From contig NZ_VSZO01000010.1 of the NCBI RefSeq assembly GCF_008312935.1, positions 372,001-436,000 of the forward strand: 64,000 nt of DNA. Direction: 5' to 3'. The notes under the pieces are model-generated. The model did not search any database. It saw nothing but the letters and a program-made list of their open reading frames with translations, and was not told the DNA's origin. The DNA is from Roseiconus lacunae. GTDB taxonomy: Bacteria; Planctomycetota; Planctomycetia; Pirellulales; Pirellulaceae. The position numbers and the translations under genes were made by a program. Of this stretch, positions 17,984 through 27,515 are shown one piece after another; within the stretch, counting starts at the first letter, position 1; every line of letters begins with the position of its first letter.

Positions 17984-19302
17984 ACCACCGGCTCCCATCC
18001 TTTCGCGTACTCTCGAGACCACAAGTCGTTTGCCGCCGGATGATCGATCGGGCGCCCATCTTTTGGGTCGGTCTTGAAGGAGCCTGTCGTACGATAGGCC
18101 ATGTTCCCGAGATGACACAGCAGCGTGCTCTTGTGAGCGATTTCGATATCTGCGTTCGGTCGACCACCGGTTCGCACGGCATCGATGAAGTCGACGAAGT
18201 GATCTTGATCACCCGCATCGCCGTCGCCTCGTGCGACTTCTTTGTCTCGCATGTCATACTGCGTGTAACCATTGCCCCGTACAACGATCGAGCCATCGGT
18301 GCCGTGGAAGCTGATCCCAAAGCGTGAATCATGAGGGCCCAAAGGCGACCAACTTAATCCTTCCCACGTAATCGTTTTACCGCCTGGGAAATTAAACGTG
18401 GCCATCATCGTATCTGGCGTTTCCTGGTCGTCATCGTGCCGATACTTTCCGCCGCCGACCGAAACGGCCGATGGATAGTCCACTTGCATTCCCCACCGGG
18501 CGACGTCGAGCGCGTGGACTCCGTTGTTGCCGATTTCGCCGTTGCCCCAGTGCCAATGCCAGTGCCAATTATAGTGCACTACATTGTCTTTGAACGGACG
18601 CGACGGGGCCGGTCCTTGCCATAGTTTCCAGTCGAGCCATTCAGGCGGTGCGGTTTGCTTTCCATGACCGATCGGGCCGCGGCGATTGTTGTACCACGAT
18701 CGTGCGTAGAGCACCTTTCCGATCGCCCCGCCGTGAACCTTATCAATTGCGGCGACGATCCCCGGCCAAGTCCGGCGTTGCGTTCCCATCTGAACGACGC
18801 GATTGTTTTTGCGTGCCGCCGCGACGGCCATCTCGCCTTCGGCCGGTGTGTAGCTACATGGTTTTTCAACGTACACGTGCTTCCCGGCGGTACAACCGAG
18901 AATGGTCGCCGGCGCATGCCAGTGATTCGGAGCCGCACAAATGAGCGCGTCGACTGACGTGTCGTCTAAGATTTCGCGAAAGTCGGTCGGCGTCTTGGGA
19001 AGCGTCGATTGCTTCTCTCCGACGAGTTTGGCCACTCGGGAGGAGGCACGGCTGTCGACATCACAGATAAAACCGATATCGATTTGCCCGGTTTCCAACA
19101 TGCCTTTGGCGATCGCGGCCCCTCGACCATTGACACCCATGATTCCGATCGTCAAGCGTTCGCTCGGCGCCGCTTGCTTTGACTTAGCAGAAGCCTCTGT
19201 TTCTTGTCCGATCGCCCGGCCGCTACCGGCCAGTGCGGCCGTTGATGCCATCGAGGCTAGAAATAGCCGGCGATCCCGATTCGTTGTGTCCGAAAGGTTC
19301 AT
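17980..19302 (-). CDS. Tat-exported Gfo/Idh/MocA-family oxidoreductase
   Basis: 440 residues from the ATG at 19302. A twin-arginine signal (NRDRRLFLASMASTAALAG) predicts export folded with its cofactor, as in Zymomonas glucose-fructose oxidoreductase. The Rossmann domain shows LTIGIMGVNGRGAAIAKG, APNHWHAPATI and the intact EKP motif (VYVEKPCSYTP). The substrate domain has an unusual His/Trp run (YNWHWHWHWGNGEIGNNG) followed by HALDVARWGM. It is the first gene of a two-gene unit with the smaller oxidoreductase, with a four-base overlap. Substrate unknown, probably a sugar or sugar derivative. Confidence 0.92.
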   Translation of the reverse strand: MNLSDTTNRDRRLFLASMASTAALAGSGRAIGQETEASAKSKQAAPSERLTIGIMGVNGRGAAIAKGMLETGQIDIGFICDVDSRASSRVAKLVGEKQSTLPKTPTDFREILDDTSVDALICAAPNHWHAPATILGCTAGKHVYVEKPCSYTPAEGEMAVAAARKNNRVVQMGTQRRTWPGIVAAIDKVHGGAIGKVLYARSWYNNRRGPIGHGKQTAPPEWLDWKLWQGPAPSRPFKDNVVHYNWHWHWHWGNGEIGNNGVHALDVARWGMQVDYPSAVSVGGGKYRHDDDQETPDTMMATFNFPGGKTITWEGLSWSPLGPHDSRFGISFHGTDGSIVVRGNGYTQYDMRDKEVARGDGDAGDQDHFVDFIDAVRTGGRPNADIEIAHKSTLLCHLGNMAYRTTGSFKTDPKDGRPIDHPAANDLWSREYAKGWEPVV

Positions 19303-19501
19303 ATGCTGATCTCTTGGAGGAATCCATTGGTCGCATTGCCGATCAGCGATCACCCATCGACATGATGCGAAACATTGAATCAGAGTCAACGAGAACGTAT
19401 CCCACGGAACGGGACGTCATAGAGTCTGATTCATGAACCCAAGAGTATAGTGGCCACGCCGTCACGATGTTTGCTGACTTCGCATCGACGAAAAAGCATG
19501 C

Positions 19502-20425
19502 TCACTGCCGATGCTGCCGTGAAATCCAAACACTACAACCGGCGTGCCGCAAAACATACTTTGTCGTACTGCCGAGCAGTAAATCGTCGATCAGGCTATG
19601 GCCCGCGTCACCGACGACGATCAAATCCGCGTTCGTCTTTTCTGCCTGTTCGACGATCGCCGGCCCCACTCGCTGGTCATGAACGACACAGGAAGTAGCA
19701 TTCGGTAGCGAGTCGGAAATGTTATCAACCATTTCCTCACAGCGTTGCTGCATCTCCCTAAAGACCAATTCTTCATTTTCGATCGCCGCGGTAGTCAGAC
19801 CGGTCCCGAGCAGATAGTCGTAGATCGGTGCGACGCTAAGCAACTCGAATTTAGTCGCTTCGTCCCAGCCCAGCCCGGCCATCTCGTTAACCGCTTCCCG
19901 AGCCGGTGCCGACCCGTCATAGCCGACGGTCACGTCGGTGATCGGGGACCGCTTCGCATGCGAGACCGCATCTGATTGCGATGCATCGCCTGCTTCACCG
20001 GGTGACCTGACGATTAACACCGAACAAGTTGCATGGGTCGCAACACTGTCGGAAACGCTGCCGATCAACAGACGCCCCAAAAACGAATGCCCTTGGGCTC
20101 CCATAACAATAAGGTCACAGTGAATCGATTCGGCTTCCGACAAGATGACACGAACGGGATGCCCCGGCCGGGTGACTTTTTCGGCGATTATGAAACGCTC
20201 GCCCAAAAGTTTCGCGAGCTCATCCTGGTGCTGCTCGCTGCGCACCCTTTCTTGCTGCAACAGCTGCGGATACCACTGCTGAGACGCTTCGGGCACCGAC
20301 ACGTATGGCTCGGCGAGCGCCGTGATGATCGTCACTTCGATCGGTTCGGAAATCGGCAACGACAACAATGCCTTCGCGGCTTCGTATGCCTGATTCGAAC
20401 AGTCGGTTGCCAAGAGGACTTTCAT
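19502..20425 (-). CDS. Universal stress protein with two UspA domains
   Basis: 307 residues, two tandem Usp domains. Each retains the ATP-binding pattern G-x2-G-x9-G-S: GAQGHSFLGRLLIGS at about 114-128 and GDAGHSLIDDLLLGS near the C-terminus. Cytoplasmic stress-survival protein by family; ligand use is inferred. It lies 44 bp downstream of a second, paralogous gene on the same strand, and the two are probably co-transcribed. ATG start at 20425. Confidence 0.93.
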   Translation of the reverse strand: MKVLLATDCSNQAYEAAKALLSLPISEPIEVTIITALAEPYVSVPEASQQWYPQLLQQERVRSEQHQDELAKLLGERFIIAEKVTRPGHPVRVILSEAESIHCDLIVMGAQGHSFLGRLLIGSVSDSVATHATCSVLIVRSPGEAGDASQSDAVSHAKRSPITDVTVGYDGSAPAREAVNEMAGLGWDEATKFELLSVAPIYDYLLGTGLTTAAIENEELVFREMQQRCEEMVDNISDSLPNATSCVVHDQRVGPAIVEQAEKTNADLIVVGDAGHSLIDDLLLGSTTKYVLRHAGCSVWISRQHRQ

Positions 20426-20469
20426 GGGACATTCCTTGCACGAATAACCTGATGCGAGAACACCAATAC

Positions 20470-21357
20470 CTAAGATGCGTCCGGCGTTTTATTCCTGGTC
20501 ACCCAGATGCTACACGGGGCATGCCGCAACACGTAACGCGACGTGCTGCCGAGCAGAAACCGATTGACCGCACTGCGCGGAGTCTCGCCGATCACCAGCA
20601 AATCGATTCCATTGTCTTCGACGAACGAAACGATGCCTTCTCCGATATGATCGGTCCGTAGAACATGGGTCTGCGCGTTGGGGGCGACCTCACGCAGCCT
20701 CTCCTTGGCTTCCTTCAAGCCCTCTTCGGCGTGCTCGGTTAGATCCAACCCTTCGTCGGCGATACGCTCCCCGATAAAGTCAGACAGGAACGTTTGCACG
20801 GTCAGCAAATGAAACTCGGTCCCGGTCTTCCAAGGAATTTGCGAGATCTCCTCGAGTGCGGCGATTGCCGACTGACAAACCTCGAACGCCAAGCAGACTC
20901 GAATCGGGCGGGCATGATTGAGCAACTCTGTCGGCCGCACAATCAACGTGCTACATGGGGCATGCGTTGCCACATGATCGCTAACACTTCCGAGCAACAA
21001 CCGGGCGATCCCGGAGTGGCCCTTCGCACCGACGACGACCAAGTCTGCTTTCCGTTTTTCAGCAATTTCCACAATCGTTTCGCCGACCGGGCCGTCCTTG
21101 GCGACATGATCGAGCGTGACGTTGGCGCCGTCGAAGATCTCTTCGACTTCCTGAAATTTCTCTTTCGCAAATTCTTGATCGCGTTCGAATGCCTTCTCCA
21201 ACAACTCGCCGACGGCATAACTACTGTGAATGTAGGGTCGTTGGACGACGGTAGCGACCGTCATGAACAAACTATCGTTGTGCGGCAAATGAGCAAAAAA
21301 CTGGGCCGCTTCTAAAGAGGGTTCAGATCCATCGATGGCTAAAACGACGTTGTTCAT
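20470..21357 (-). CDS. Universal stress protein with two UspA domains
   Basis: 295 residues from the ATG at 21357, which has GAGAGG at ribosome-site distance; a longer frame to 21399 has no such site. The first Usp domain has the full ATP motif (GAKGHSGIARLLLGS). In the second domain the motif reads GETPRSAVNRFLLGS, losing the second glycine, so this half may not bind ATP. Paralogue of the gene just downstream; the pair looks like a duplication. Confidence 0.92.
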   Translation of the reverse strand: MNNVVLAIDGSEPSLEAAQFFAHLPHNDSLFMTVATVVQRPYIHSSYAVGELLEKAFERDQEFAKEKFQEVEEIFDGANVTLDHVAKDGPVGETIVEIAEKRKADLVVVGAKGHSGIARLLLGSVSDHVATHAPCSTLIVRPTELLNHARPIRVCLAFEVCQSAIAALEEISQIPWKTGTEFHLLTVQTFLSDFIGERIADEGLDLTEHAEEGLKEAKERLREVAPNAQTHVLRTDHIGEGIVSFVEDNGIDLLVIGETPRSAVNRFLLGSTSRYVLRHAPCSIWVTRNKTPDAS

Positions 21358-21597
21358 GGCAGTGACCTCTCGCTGTAAAGTCATTCTTGTCCGGGCCAAC
21401 TCTCAGCCCATCAAAGTATACCAAATGGCGTTCAATTCCGTGACCGGATGCGACGATCTAACCGGCGCAAAAATGACTGTTCTTGCGATGAATACTCCGG
21501 GCGTAGCCAACCGATCGGGTTCATGTTATCACTGAGCGTGTTGGCCCTGGCTGAATGGTTGGCCGTGACAGAATGGCCGTGACTGATCCCTTCCGAG

Positions 21598-22272
21598 TTG
21601 CCCGCCTTGATTGTTACCATCGATGGCCCCGCCGGCGCGGGGAAAAGCAGCATCGCCCATCAAGTCGCATCGCGACTGGGGTTTGAATTCCTCGATACCG
21701 GCGCGCTCTATCGCGCGGCAACGCTTGCCGCGATGCGTGATTCGATAAATTTGGATGACGCCGAGCGACTGGCCAGTTTTGTCGGAACGATCGCAATCAC
21801 GTGGCGAGACAAAGCGGTCTGGATCGACGATGAAAATGTCTCTGAACAAATCCGCACACCGGAAGTAACTCAGTCGATTCGCCATCTAGCCGATGTCCCA
21901 GCGGTCCGTGCCGAACTGTCTCAGCTCCAACGACAAATTGCCGCCGGCCGCAACATCGTGACCGAGGGCCGCGACCAAGGTGCCGAAGTCTTCCCGGATG
22001 CAGAGTGCAAAGTTTTCTTAACAGCGTCACCGCTGGAGCGAGCCAAACGCCGAATGCGTCAACTTGCCGAATCAGGGCGTTATCTTTCGGTCGAGGACGT
22101 GCTCGCGGCACAAAACCAACGCGACCTTGAGGACCGACTTCGCGATGTCGGCAGGCTCCGTGCCGCCGACGACGCCGTCGTCGTCAACACCGACGGAATG
22201 CTGCCCGAACAGGTACTCGACACGATCGTCAACTTGGCCAAAGAACGCATGGGCGATAACAATAACGCCTGA
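21598..22272 (+). CDS. cmk: Cytidylate kinase
   Basis: 224 residues. It phosphorylates CMP and dCMP using ATP in pyrimidine nucleotide metabolism. The P-loop GPAGAGKSSIAHQVA is at 10-24, followed by the CMP-site motif FLDTGALYRA, the GRDQGAEVFPDA segment, LTASPLERAKRRM and RDLEDRLRD with the lid region. Length fits the family. The start is TTG at 21598; no ATG is in frame nearby. It is followed 85 bp later by a sulfatase gene on the same strand; no functional link is apparent. Confidence 0.95.
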   Translation: MPALIVTIDGPAGAGKSSIAHQVASRLGFEFLDTGALYRAATLAAMRDSINLDDAERLASFVGTIAITWRDKAVWIDDENVSEQIRTPEVTQSIRHLADVPAVRAELSQLQRQIAAGRNIVTEGRDQGAEVFPDAECKVFLTASPLERAKRRMRQLAESGRYLSVEDVLAAQNQRDLEDRLRDVGRLRAADDAVVVNTDGMLPEQVLDTIVNLAKERMGDNNNA

Positions 22273-22357
22273 CAACATCGGCAGGCCGTCGGGCGTTTCT
22301 CCACCGAGCTATATTGGGGCATCTACTGATCAACTTACTTGCCCCACGGGATGGTCG

Positions 22358-23734
22358 ATGAGACTTCTACGATTCTTTTTACTGGCCGTATTTTCCCTCG
22401 GTGGCATGATGCCGTCCGCGCCCGCGGAAGCAAACGACAAGCCGAATGTGCTATTCGTCGCAGTCGACGACCTGAATCACTGGGTCACATTCATGCAGCG
22501 GAACCCCCAAGCAAAAACGCCCAACTTTGATCGGTTGGCAAAGATGGGACTCGCTTTCACCAACGCCTATTGCGCCGTACCGGCCTGTGAGCCTTCACGG
22601 TGTGCGCTGATGGGGGGACGTCGACCATGGGTGACCGGCTGCTACCTCAACGGCGACTCATGGAAACAACACCAAAAAGCTGGCGAAGGCCTGTCGGCTC
22701 AATTTTTAAAAGCGGGATACCACGTCGCCGGTGCGGGAAAAATTTATCACTCGATGGCGTACCATCAGTCGGAATGGACTGAGTACATGTCCAAAGCAGG
22801 GCATTCCCTAAACGGCCCGGGCGTTCAAAAAATGGATGGCTATCACAACGACAAAACGCACCCGGAACTGAAAGACGAAGACCTCATCGATTGGCACACG
22901 ACCGACTACTGCATCGAACAACTCCGTCGCGTTGACGACAAGCCGTTCTTTATCGCGTGTGGCCTTTACAAACCACACCTGCCGTTCGTCGTGCCACGAA
23001 AATACTACGACGACTTTCCCCTTGATTCGATCCAGCTTCCACCTCATCAAGACAATGACCTCGACGACGTCCCGCCGGCTGGGGTCCGTATGGCAAACCC
23101 TAAGGGTGACCACGCGAAATTTTTAAAAAGCGGTCGCTGGAAAGCTGCCATTCAGTCCTACCTGGCGTCCTGCGCCTACACGGACATGAACCTCGGACGT
23201 CTTCTGGACGCGTATGAGAAGAGCCCACAACGGGACAACACAATTCTGGTCCTCTGGACCGATCACGGTTGGTCGCTCGGAGAAAAAGAACACTGGCGTA
23301 AGTTTGCACTGTGGGAAGAGCCTACCCGGACGCCAATGATCTGGGTGGTCCCCGGCTTGACGCAGCCCGGCACTCGCTGCGAAGCCACGGTCGATCACAT
23401 GAACATTTACCCGACGCTCTGCAAACTCGCCGGCATTGATGTCCCCGAGCACGTCTCGGGTTATGACATGGCACCGCTGCTCGCCGACCCACAAGCCGAA
23501 TGGAACTATCCGGCGATCACGACGCACGGATTCAACAACCATGCCGTGCGGACGCAAAACTTTCGGTATATCCGCTATGACAACGGTGACGAAGAATTAT
23601 ATGCGTCACAAGAGGACCCTTACGAATGGGCGAACCTCGCGGGTGACCCCCAGTATTCATCCGTGAAAACCGAGCTAGCACAATGGCTACCGAAAGACCA
23701 AGCTCCGGCGAGAAAGAGAACAAAGAAGAAATAG
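22358..23734 (+). CDS. Secreted sulfatase, iduronate-2-sulfatase-like
   Basis: 458 residues. Signal peptide MRLLRFFLLAVFSLGGMM, then the alkaline-phosphatase-superfamily sulfatase fold: KPNVLFVAVDDLNHW (metal-binding Asp pair), the sulfatase signature C-E-P-S-R at 77-81 (Cys77 is the predicted formylglycine site), GAGKIYHSM, LWTDHGWSLGEKEHW and the C-terminal FRYIRYDNGDEELY. The layout resembles iduronate-2-sulfatases. It removes sulfate esters from carbohydrates outside the cytoplasm; the actual glycan is unknown. It needs a formylglycine-generating enzyme, not encoded in this window. Confidence 0.93.
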   Translation: MRLLRFFLLAVFSLGGMMPSAPAEANDKPNVLFVAVDDLNHWVTFMQRNPQAKTPNFDRLAKMGLAFTNAYCAVPACEPSRCALMGGRRPWVTGCYLNGDSWKQHQKAGEGLSAQFLKAGYHVAGAGKIYHSMAYHQSEWTEYMSKAGHSLNGPGVQKMDGYHNDKTHPELKDEDLIDWHTTDYCIEQLRRVDDKPFFIACGLYKPHLPFVVPRKYYDDFPLDSIQLPPHQDNDLDDVPPAGVRMANPKGDHAKFLKSGRWKAAIQSYLASCAYTDMNLGRLLDAYEKSPQRDNTILVLWTDHGWSLGEKEHWRKFALWEEPTRTPMIWVVPGLTQPGTRCEATVDHMNIYPTLCKLAGIDVPEHVSGYDMAPLLADPQAEWNYPAITTHGFNNHAVRTQNFRYIRYDNGDEELYASQEDPYEWANLAGDPQYSSVKTELAQWLPKDQAPARKRTKKK

Positions 23735-23990
23735 ACAGCTGTCGCTGGGTGTGACCGGTGGTTCGCCGCTTACCCCAAGTACTGGAAGCGTTTTCAAAAA
23801 AGAGAAGTCACTCGCTTCGTTCCGCTCTCCAACTTGGAAAGCTGAGCGACATTGTCGCTCGATCCTCCGACTCACGAGCGTGCCGCATCCCTCACCAACC
23901 CCGGATCCGCCTCAACTCCAAAACAGCTTTGACGACCGATCGTCCCGGTAGGCTGAATTGCCAAAACCCCCGGTTACAACTGCCGTCGTT

Positions 23991-24701
23991 CTACTCCGAC
24001 TTGGAAAGATCCTTGATCAGCCCACGCTCTTCAAAACGAACGAGCAACTGGACGATTTCGACAGGCCGATCGAGACCGAGCTGAACGAGTGCCCTTTGGC
24101 GATGCTTTTCGATGGTCTTTGTCGACACGCCCAACGCACGCGCCGTGGCGCGTGTAGTCTCACCTAGGGCACACAACGCACAGATTCTCTTTTGTGTTGA
24201 ACTTAGCTGCTGATAGATTGCGAATTGCTTGGCAATGTCATACTTCAACCCATCGCCTTGAGGAACCTGTTTGATCGGGACGCCAATAAACAGAATGGAA
24301 TATGGTTCATAACCGAAGGCTTCAAGGTTGGTTTTATTACATCGCACCAAGAAACGGTCGCCACTTCGCCCGACGGTAAAATATTCCAGGTGAATTTTCA
24401 CGCAATTTTCGAGTAGAAACGCGTCGGTCTGGCGTGACAATTCAAGTGTCGAGTCCTCGACGATTTCGTCACTGTGTTTGCCGACGGGCAACTCATCACA
24501 ATGTGAAAAGAACTCGCGATAGGCAGCGTTAACGCAAGTGATCGTGCGTTTCTTGCTTTTGAGGACCACCGGGATCGAGAATTGGTCTAGATCAGGCGCA
24601 ACGGATCGGTCGCCATCGAACCACTGAACGACATAGTGTTCAACAGCTTCGACCGTCGCCGAAAACTGATGGTACCCACTGCGGATCTTATCGCGCCACA
24701 C
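23991..24701 (-). CDS. PAS-like / LuxR-type transcriptional regulator
   Basis: 236 residues starting at GTG 24701, which follows AAAGGGGAG. Residues about 35-150 look like a PAS sensor domain (IPVVLKSKKRTITCVNAAYR is typical of a PAS start). The C-terminal 65 residues are a LuxR-type helix-turn-helix (LSSTQKRICALCALGETTR, ALGVSTKTIEKHRQRALVQL). There is no receiver domain, so it is not a standard response regulator. It sits alone between two sulfatase genes, convergent to the first and divergent from the second. It might regulate the second, but that is inference. Confidence 0.88.
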   Translation of the reverse strand: MWRDKIRSGYHQFSATVEAVEHYVVQWFDGDRSVAPDLDQFSIPVVLKSKKRTITCVNAAYREFFSHCDELPVGKHSDEIVEDSTLELSRQTDAFLLENCVKIHLEYFTVGRSGDRFLVRCNKTNLEAFGYEPYSILFIGVPIKQVPQGDGLKYDIAKQFAIYQQLSSTQKRICALCALGETTRATARALGVSTKTIEKHRQRALVQLGLDRPVEIVQLLVRFEERGLIKDLSKSE

Positions 24702-25045
24702 CGCACTCCCCTTTGATTAGGCATTGATCGGACTCAGTTGTTGCCGTAGGTTCTCGCTCCTCACCAAATGGGCTAGTCCTCTATACCAGCAGTAAACTCA
24801 GACGTGATGAACAACCGTCGGGTGTCAGCCGTGGCGAATGCCAGATGACGATGCCTGAGAATTTAACTGGAATAGTGAACTAGAGACCTAGTGGATGCCA
24901 GAACTTATCTGCTGAATGGATCGAACGAGCAAACGTCGCCTTAAAAGCACATCGCCGATGAGAGCCTTGCCGAAACGAATTCCGTTAAAGCAACCGCCAT
25001 CGCGTTCTTGCTCATTCACACCAATCACACGTTAGCGAAACGAGT

Positions 25046-25118
25046 GGGTTGGGGGCGCTGCCTTCCGCATGCAGTTGGGGCAACAGACGTGCGGGAGCAT
25101 TTCGATCGCCCCCAACCC
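25046..25118. repeat. 12-bp inverted repeat upstream of sulfatase-DUF1080
   Basis: GGGTTGGGGGCG (25046-25057) is perfectly complementary to CGCCCCCAACCC (25107-25118), with 49 nt between. A smaller stem GTTG/CAAC lies inside the loop. No T-run follows, so it is not a standard terminator. It may be a structured leader or an operator. Confidence 0.6.
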
Positions 25119-25125
25119 CGTTCGC

Positions 25126-25151
25126 ACGTGAGAACGAGCGTCTTCTCACGT
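25126..25151. repeat. 9-bp hairpin next to the larger inverted repeat
   Basis: ACGTGAGAA (25126-25134) and TTCTCACGT (25143-25151) form a perfect stem with an 8-nt loop. It starts 7 bp after the preceding inverted repeat. No poly-T follows on either strand. Confidence 0.55.
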
Positions 25152-25337
25152 CAGTGCATCGAAGCTATCCGGATTTGAAACGGATTGGAACCGGGAATTG
25201 GAGAAGATTCCCGCAATTCTTCGCAGTCTGATTTTGTTTTTTCACGGCCCTTCGTCGAACTTCGCCCACCGTCGTTGGAAACCGTAGTGGTTACACTATC
25301 GGTCCCCCGAAACTCCTTCCGCTTCGAAAGAATCCCC

Positions 25338-27515
25338 ATGAAAAACGCATGCCTTGCACTGCTCATCGCGGTGGCTTGTTTGCGGGTGACTCACGCGACC
25401 GAGCGCCCGAACATCATTTTCTTCTTTGCCGACGACCAAACGACCAGTACCCTCGGTTGCTACGGCAACACTGTCGTTCAAACGCCAAACATTGACCGAC
25501 TCGCAGACCAAGGCACCCGATTTGACAACATGTTTGTCAGCCATTCGATCTGCTGGGTCAGCCGCACTACGATTCTGTCCGGGCTATATGGTCGAGGCTA
25601 CGGGACGGCCGGCCAACCCGATGTCGCACGCCCCGACGCGGTGGCCGAGTTGTACTCCGACCTGCTGCGCAACGCACAATACCGCACAGGGTACTTTGGC
25701 AAGTGGCATGCCAAGATGCCCAAAGGCTATCGTCCGGCGGACCACTTTGACGAATACGAAGCGATCGGGCGCAATCCGTTTTACAAAACACTTCCCGACG
25801 GAAGCCTGCGGCATGAAACCGATTTGATCGTCGATCGAGGCATCGATTTTCTGCGTTCACAACCCGCCGACCAACCCTTTGCACTCAATCTGTGGTTCAA
25901 TGCCTGCCATGCCGAAGACAGTGACCGTCGCCCCGGGATCGGACAATTCCCGTGGCCTCAGTCGGTCGATGGCATGTACGACGACATCGACATCGCGTCT
26001 CCCAAGTTATCCGACCCAGCCATTTTCGAAGCCCTTCCTGACTTTATCGCCACGGCGATCAATCGCGAACGCTTTTTCTGGCGTTGGAACACCGACGAAA
26101 AGTATCAAACGAACATCCGTGCCTACTACCGAATGGTGTCAGGCATCGATCATGCCATCGGCAGGTTACTAACGGTACTCGAAGAACGCGGCTTGGCCGA
26201 CAACACCATCATCGTTTATTCGGCCGACAACGGCTATCACATGGGCAACCGTGGACTCGCCGGTAAGTGGTCCCACTTCGAAGAATCACTCCGCGTCCCG
26301 CTGATCATCTTCGACCCACGGGTGTCTTCCGACCAACGCGGCAAGGTCAGCAACGACATTTCGCTAAACGTAGACTTACCGGCCACCTTCCTTGACTGGG
26401 CTGGGGTGTCAATTCCAGAGCGTTACCAAGGAGAGAGCTTGCGACCGATCGTCGATGACAAAGCCCCCGATTCGTGGCGCAAGGAATCGTTTCACGAGCA
26501 TTTTGCGGTTCGTAATCGGATCGCAGCCTTCGAAGGCATCCGCAACGATCGCTTCAAGTACGTTCGCTACATCGACGAAGACAACCATGAGTTTCTGCAC
26601 GACCTTCGGCAAGACCCCGACGAGCTGATCAATTTGGCGTCCGACCCCAAGCACACCGAAACCCTACGAGCGATGCGTGAACGCACCGATGCTCAAGTTG
26701 CCAAATGGGGCGGACCATTAGACGCGTTAAAGCAACCGTTCCAAAAGTCGACCGAGCGATACCCGGAAGCATCCGCGGCCAACGCCGGGATTCTATTTGA
26801 CGGAAAGTCGCTACGGGGCTGGACCGGCGACCGGGACTACTGGTCGGTCGAAGACGGCGCGATCACCGGCAAAACCGATGGATCGCTGAAGATGAATCGC
26901 TTCCTAAGCTGGAAAGGTTCAACGGTGCGAAACTTTGACCTGACGGTAAAAGTTAAAGTCACACCGGGTGGCAACAGCGGTATCCAATACCGTGGCACTT
27001 CACGGCCGGACATCGACCTGGATATTGTGACCGGCTATCAGTGCGACGTGGTGGCTAACAACCCAAACTACAACGGCATGCTTTACGAAGAACGCGGAAG
27101 ACGCATCCTTGCCCATACCGGCGAGCAAGTGATCATTGATCCCCAAGGCCGCAGTTGGATCGTTGATCGCATCCCCGTCCGTGAGTTCGAAGCCGATCAA
27201 TGGCACGAGTTTCGAGTGCTCGTCCGCGGGAACCACCACCAGCACTGGATCGATGGGCACAAGACCGCCGATCTATTGGACTTTGACGAAGACGGCCGAT
27301 CGCTCGAAGGCGTCTTTGCCGTCCAGGTCCACGTCGGCCCTGCGATGAAAATTCAGTACAAGGATTTTCAAATGAAGCATCTGCCGGACGACTTACCGCT
27401 CCGGCAATTTGCCGACCACCCGATTCCCGATGACGCCGTCGGTGTCCGCCCTCAGGGTCGGCTCCCCAAAGACTGGAAGCCGCCGGTCTATTCCGAAGTC
27501 AAACACGACGAATGA
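25338..27515 (+). CDS. Secreted sulfatase fused to a DUF1080 (3-keto-disaccharide hydrolase-like) domain
   Basis: 725 residues from the ATG at 25338. Signal peptide, then a sulfatase domain at about 20-470: RPNIIFFFADDQTTSTLGCY, TPNIDRLADQG, KWHAKMPKGY, YSADNGYHMGNRGLAGKW. The formylglycine site is C72 in SICWVSRTTIL: C-W-V-S-R, with Val where C-x-P/A-x-R is expected. Residues about 485-690 are a DUF1080 concanavalin-like domain (FDGKSLRGWTG, GNSGIQYRG, FRVLVRGNHHQHWIDG). DUF1080 members include enzymes acting on 3-keto-glycosides; fused here, it may bind or cleave the desulfated glycan. The 3' end overlaps the convergent gene by 17 bp. Confidence 0.92.
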   Translation: MKNACLALLIAVACLRVTHATERPNIIFFFADDQTTSTLGCYGNTVVQTPNIDRLADQGTRFDNMFVSHSICWVSRTTILSGLYGRGYGTAGQPDVARPDAVAELYSDLLRNAQYRTGYFGKWHAKMPKGYRPADHFDEYEAIGRNPFYKTLPDGSLRHETDLIVDRGIDFLRSQPADQPFALNLWFNACHAEDSDRRPGIGQFPWPQSVDGMYDDIDIASPKLSDPAIFEALPDFIATAINRERFFWRWNTDEKYQTNIRAYYRMVSGIDHAIGRLLTVLEERGLADNTIIVYSADNGYHMGNRGLAGKWSHFEESLRVPLIIFDPRVSSDQRGKVSNDISLNVDLPATFLDWAGVSIPERYQGESLRPIVDDKAPDSWRKESFHEHFAVRNRIAAFEGIRNDRFKYVRYIDEDNHEFLHDLRQDPDELINLASDPKHTETLRAMRERTDAQVAKWGGPLDALKQPFQKSTERYPEASAANAGILFDGKSLRGWTGDRDYWSVEDGAITGKTDGSLKMNRFLSWKGSTVRNFDLTVKVKVTPGGNSGIQYRGTSRPDIDLDIVTGYQCDVVANNPNYNGMLYEERGRRILAHTGEQVIIDPQGRSWIVDRIPVREFEADQWHEFRVLVRGNHHQHWIDGHKTADLLDFDEDGRSLEGVFAVQVHVGPAMKIQYKDFQMKHLPDDLPLRQFADHPIPDDAVGVRPQGRLPKDWKPPVYSEVKHDE

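Larger units (their letters stand above)
24702..25337. other. Long intergenic region between regulator and sulfatase-DUF1080 gene
   Basis: About 640 bp with no recognisable gene. It contains two adjacent inverted repeats (annotated separately at 25046-25118 and 25126-25151) 190-290 bp upstream of the sulfatase start, and must hold promoters for both divergent genes. Confidence 0.5.
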
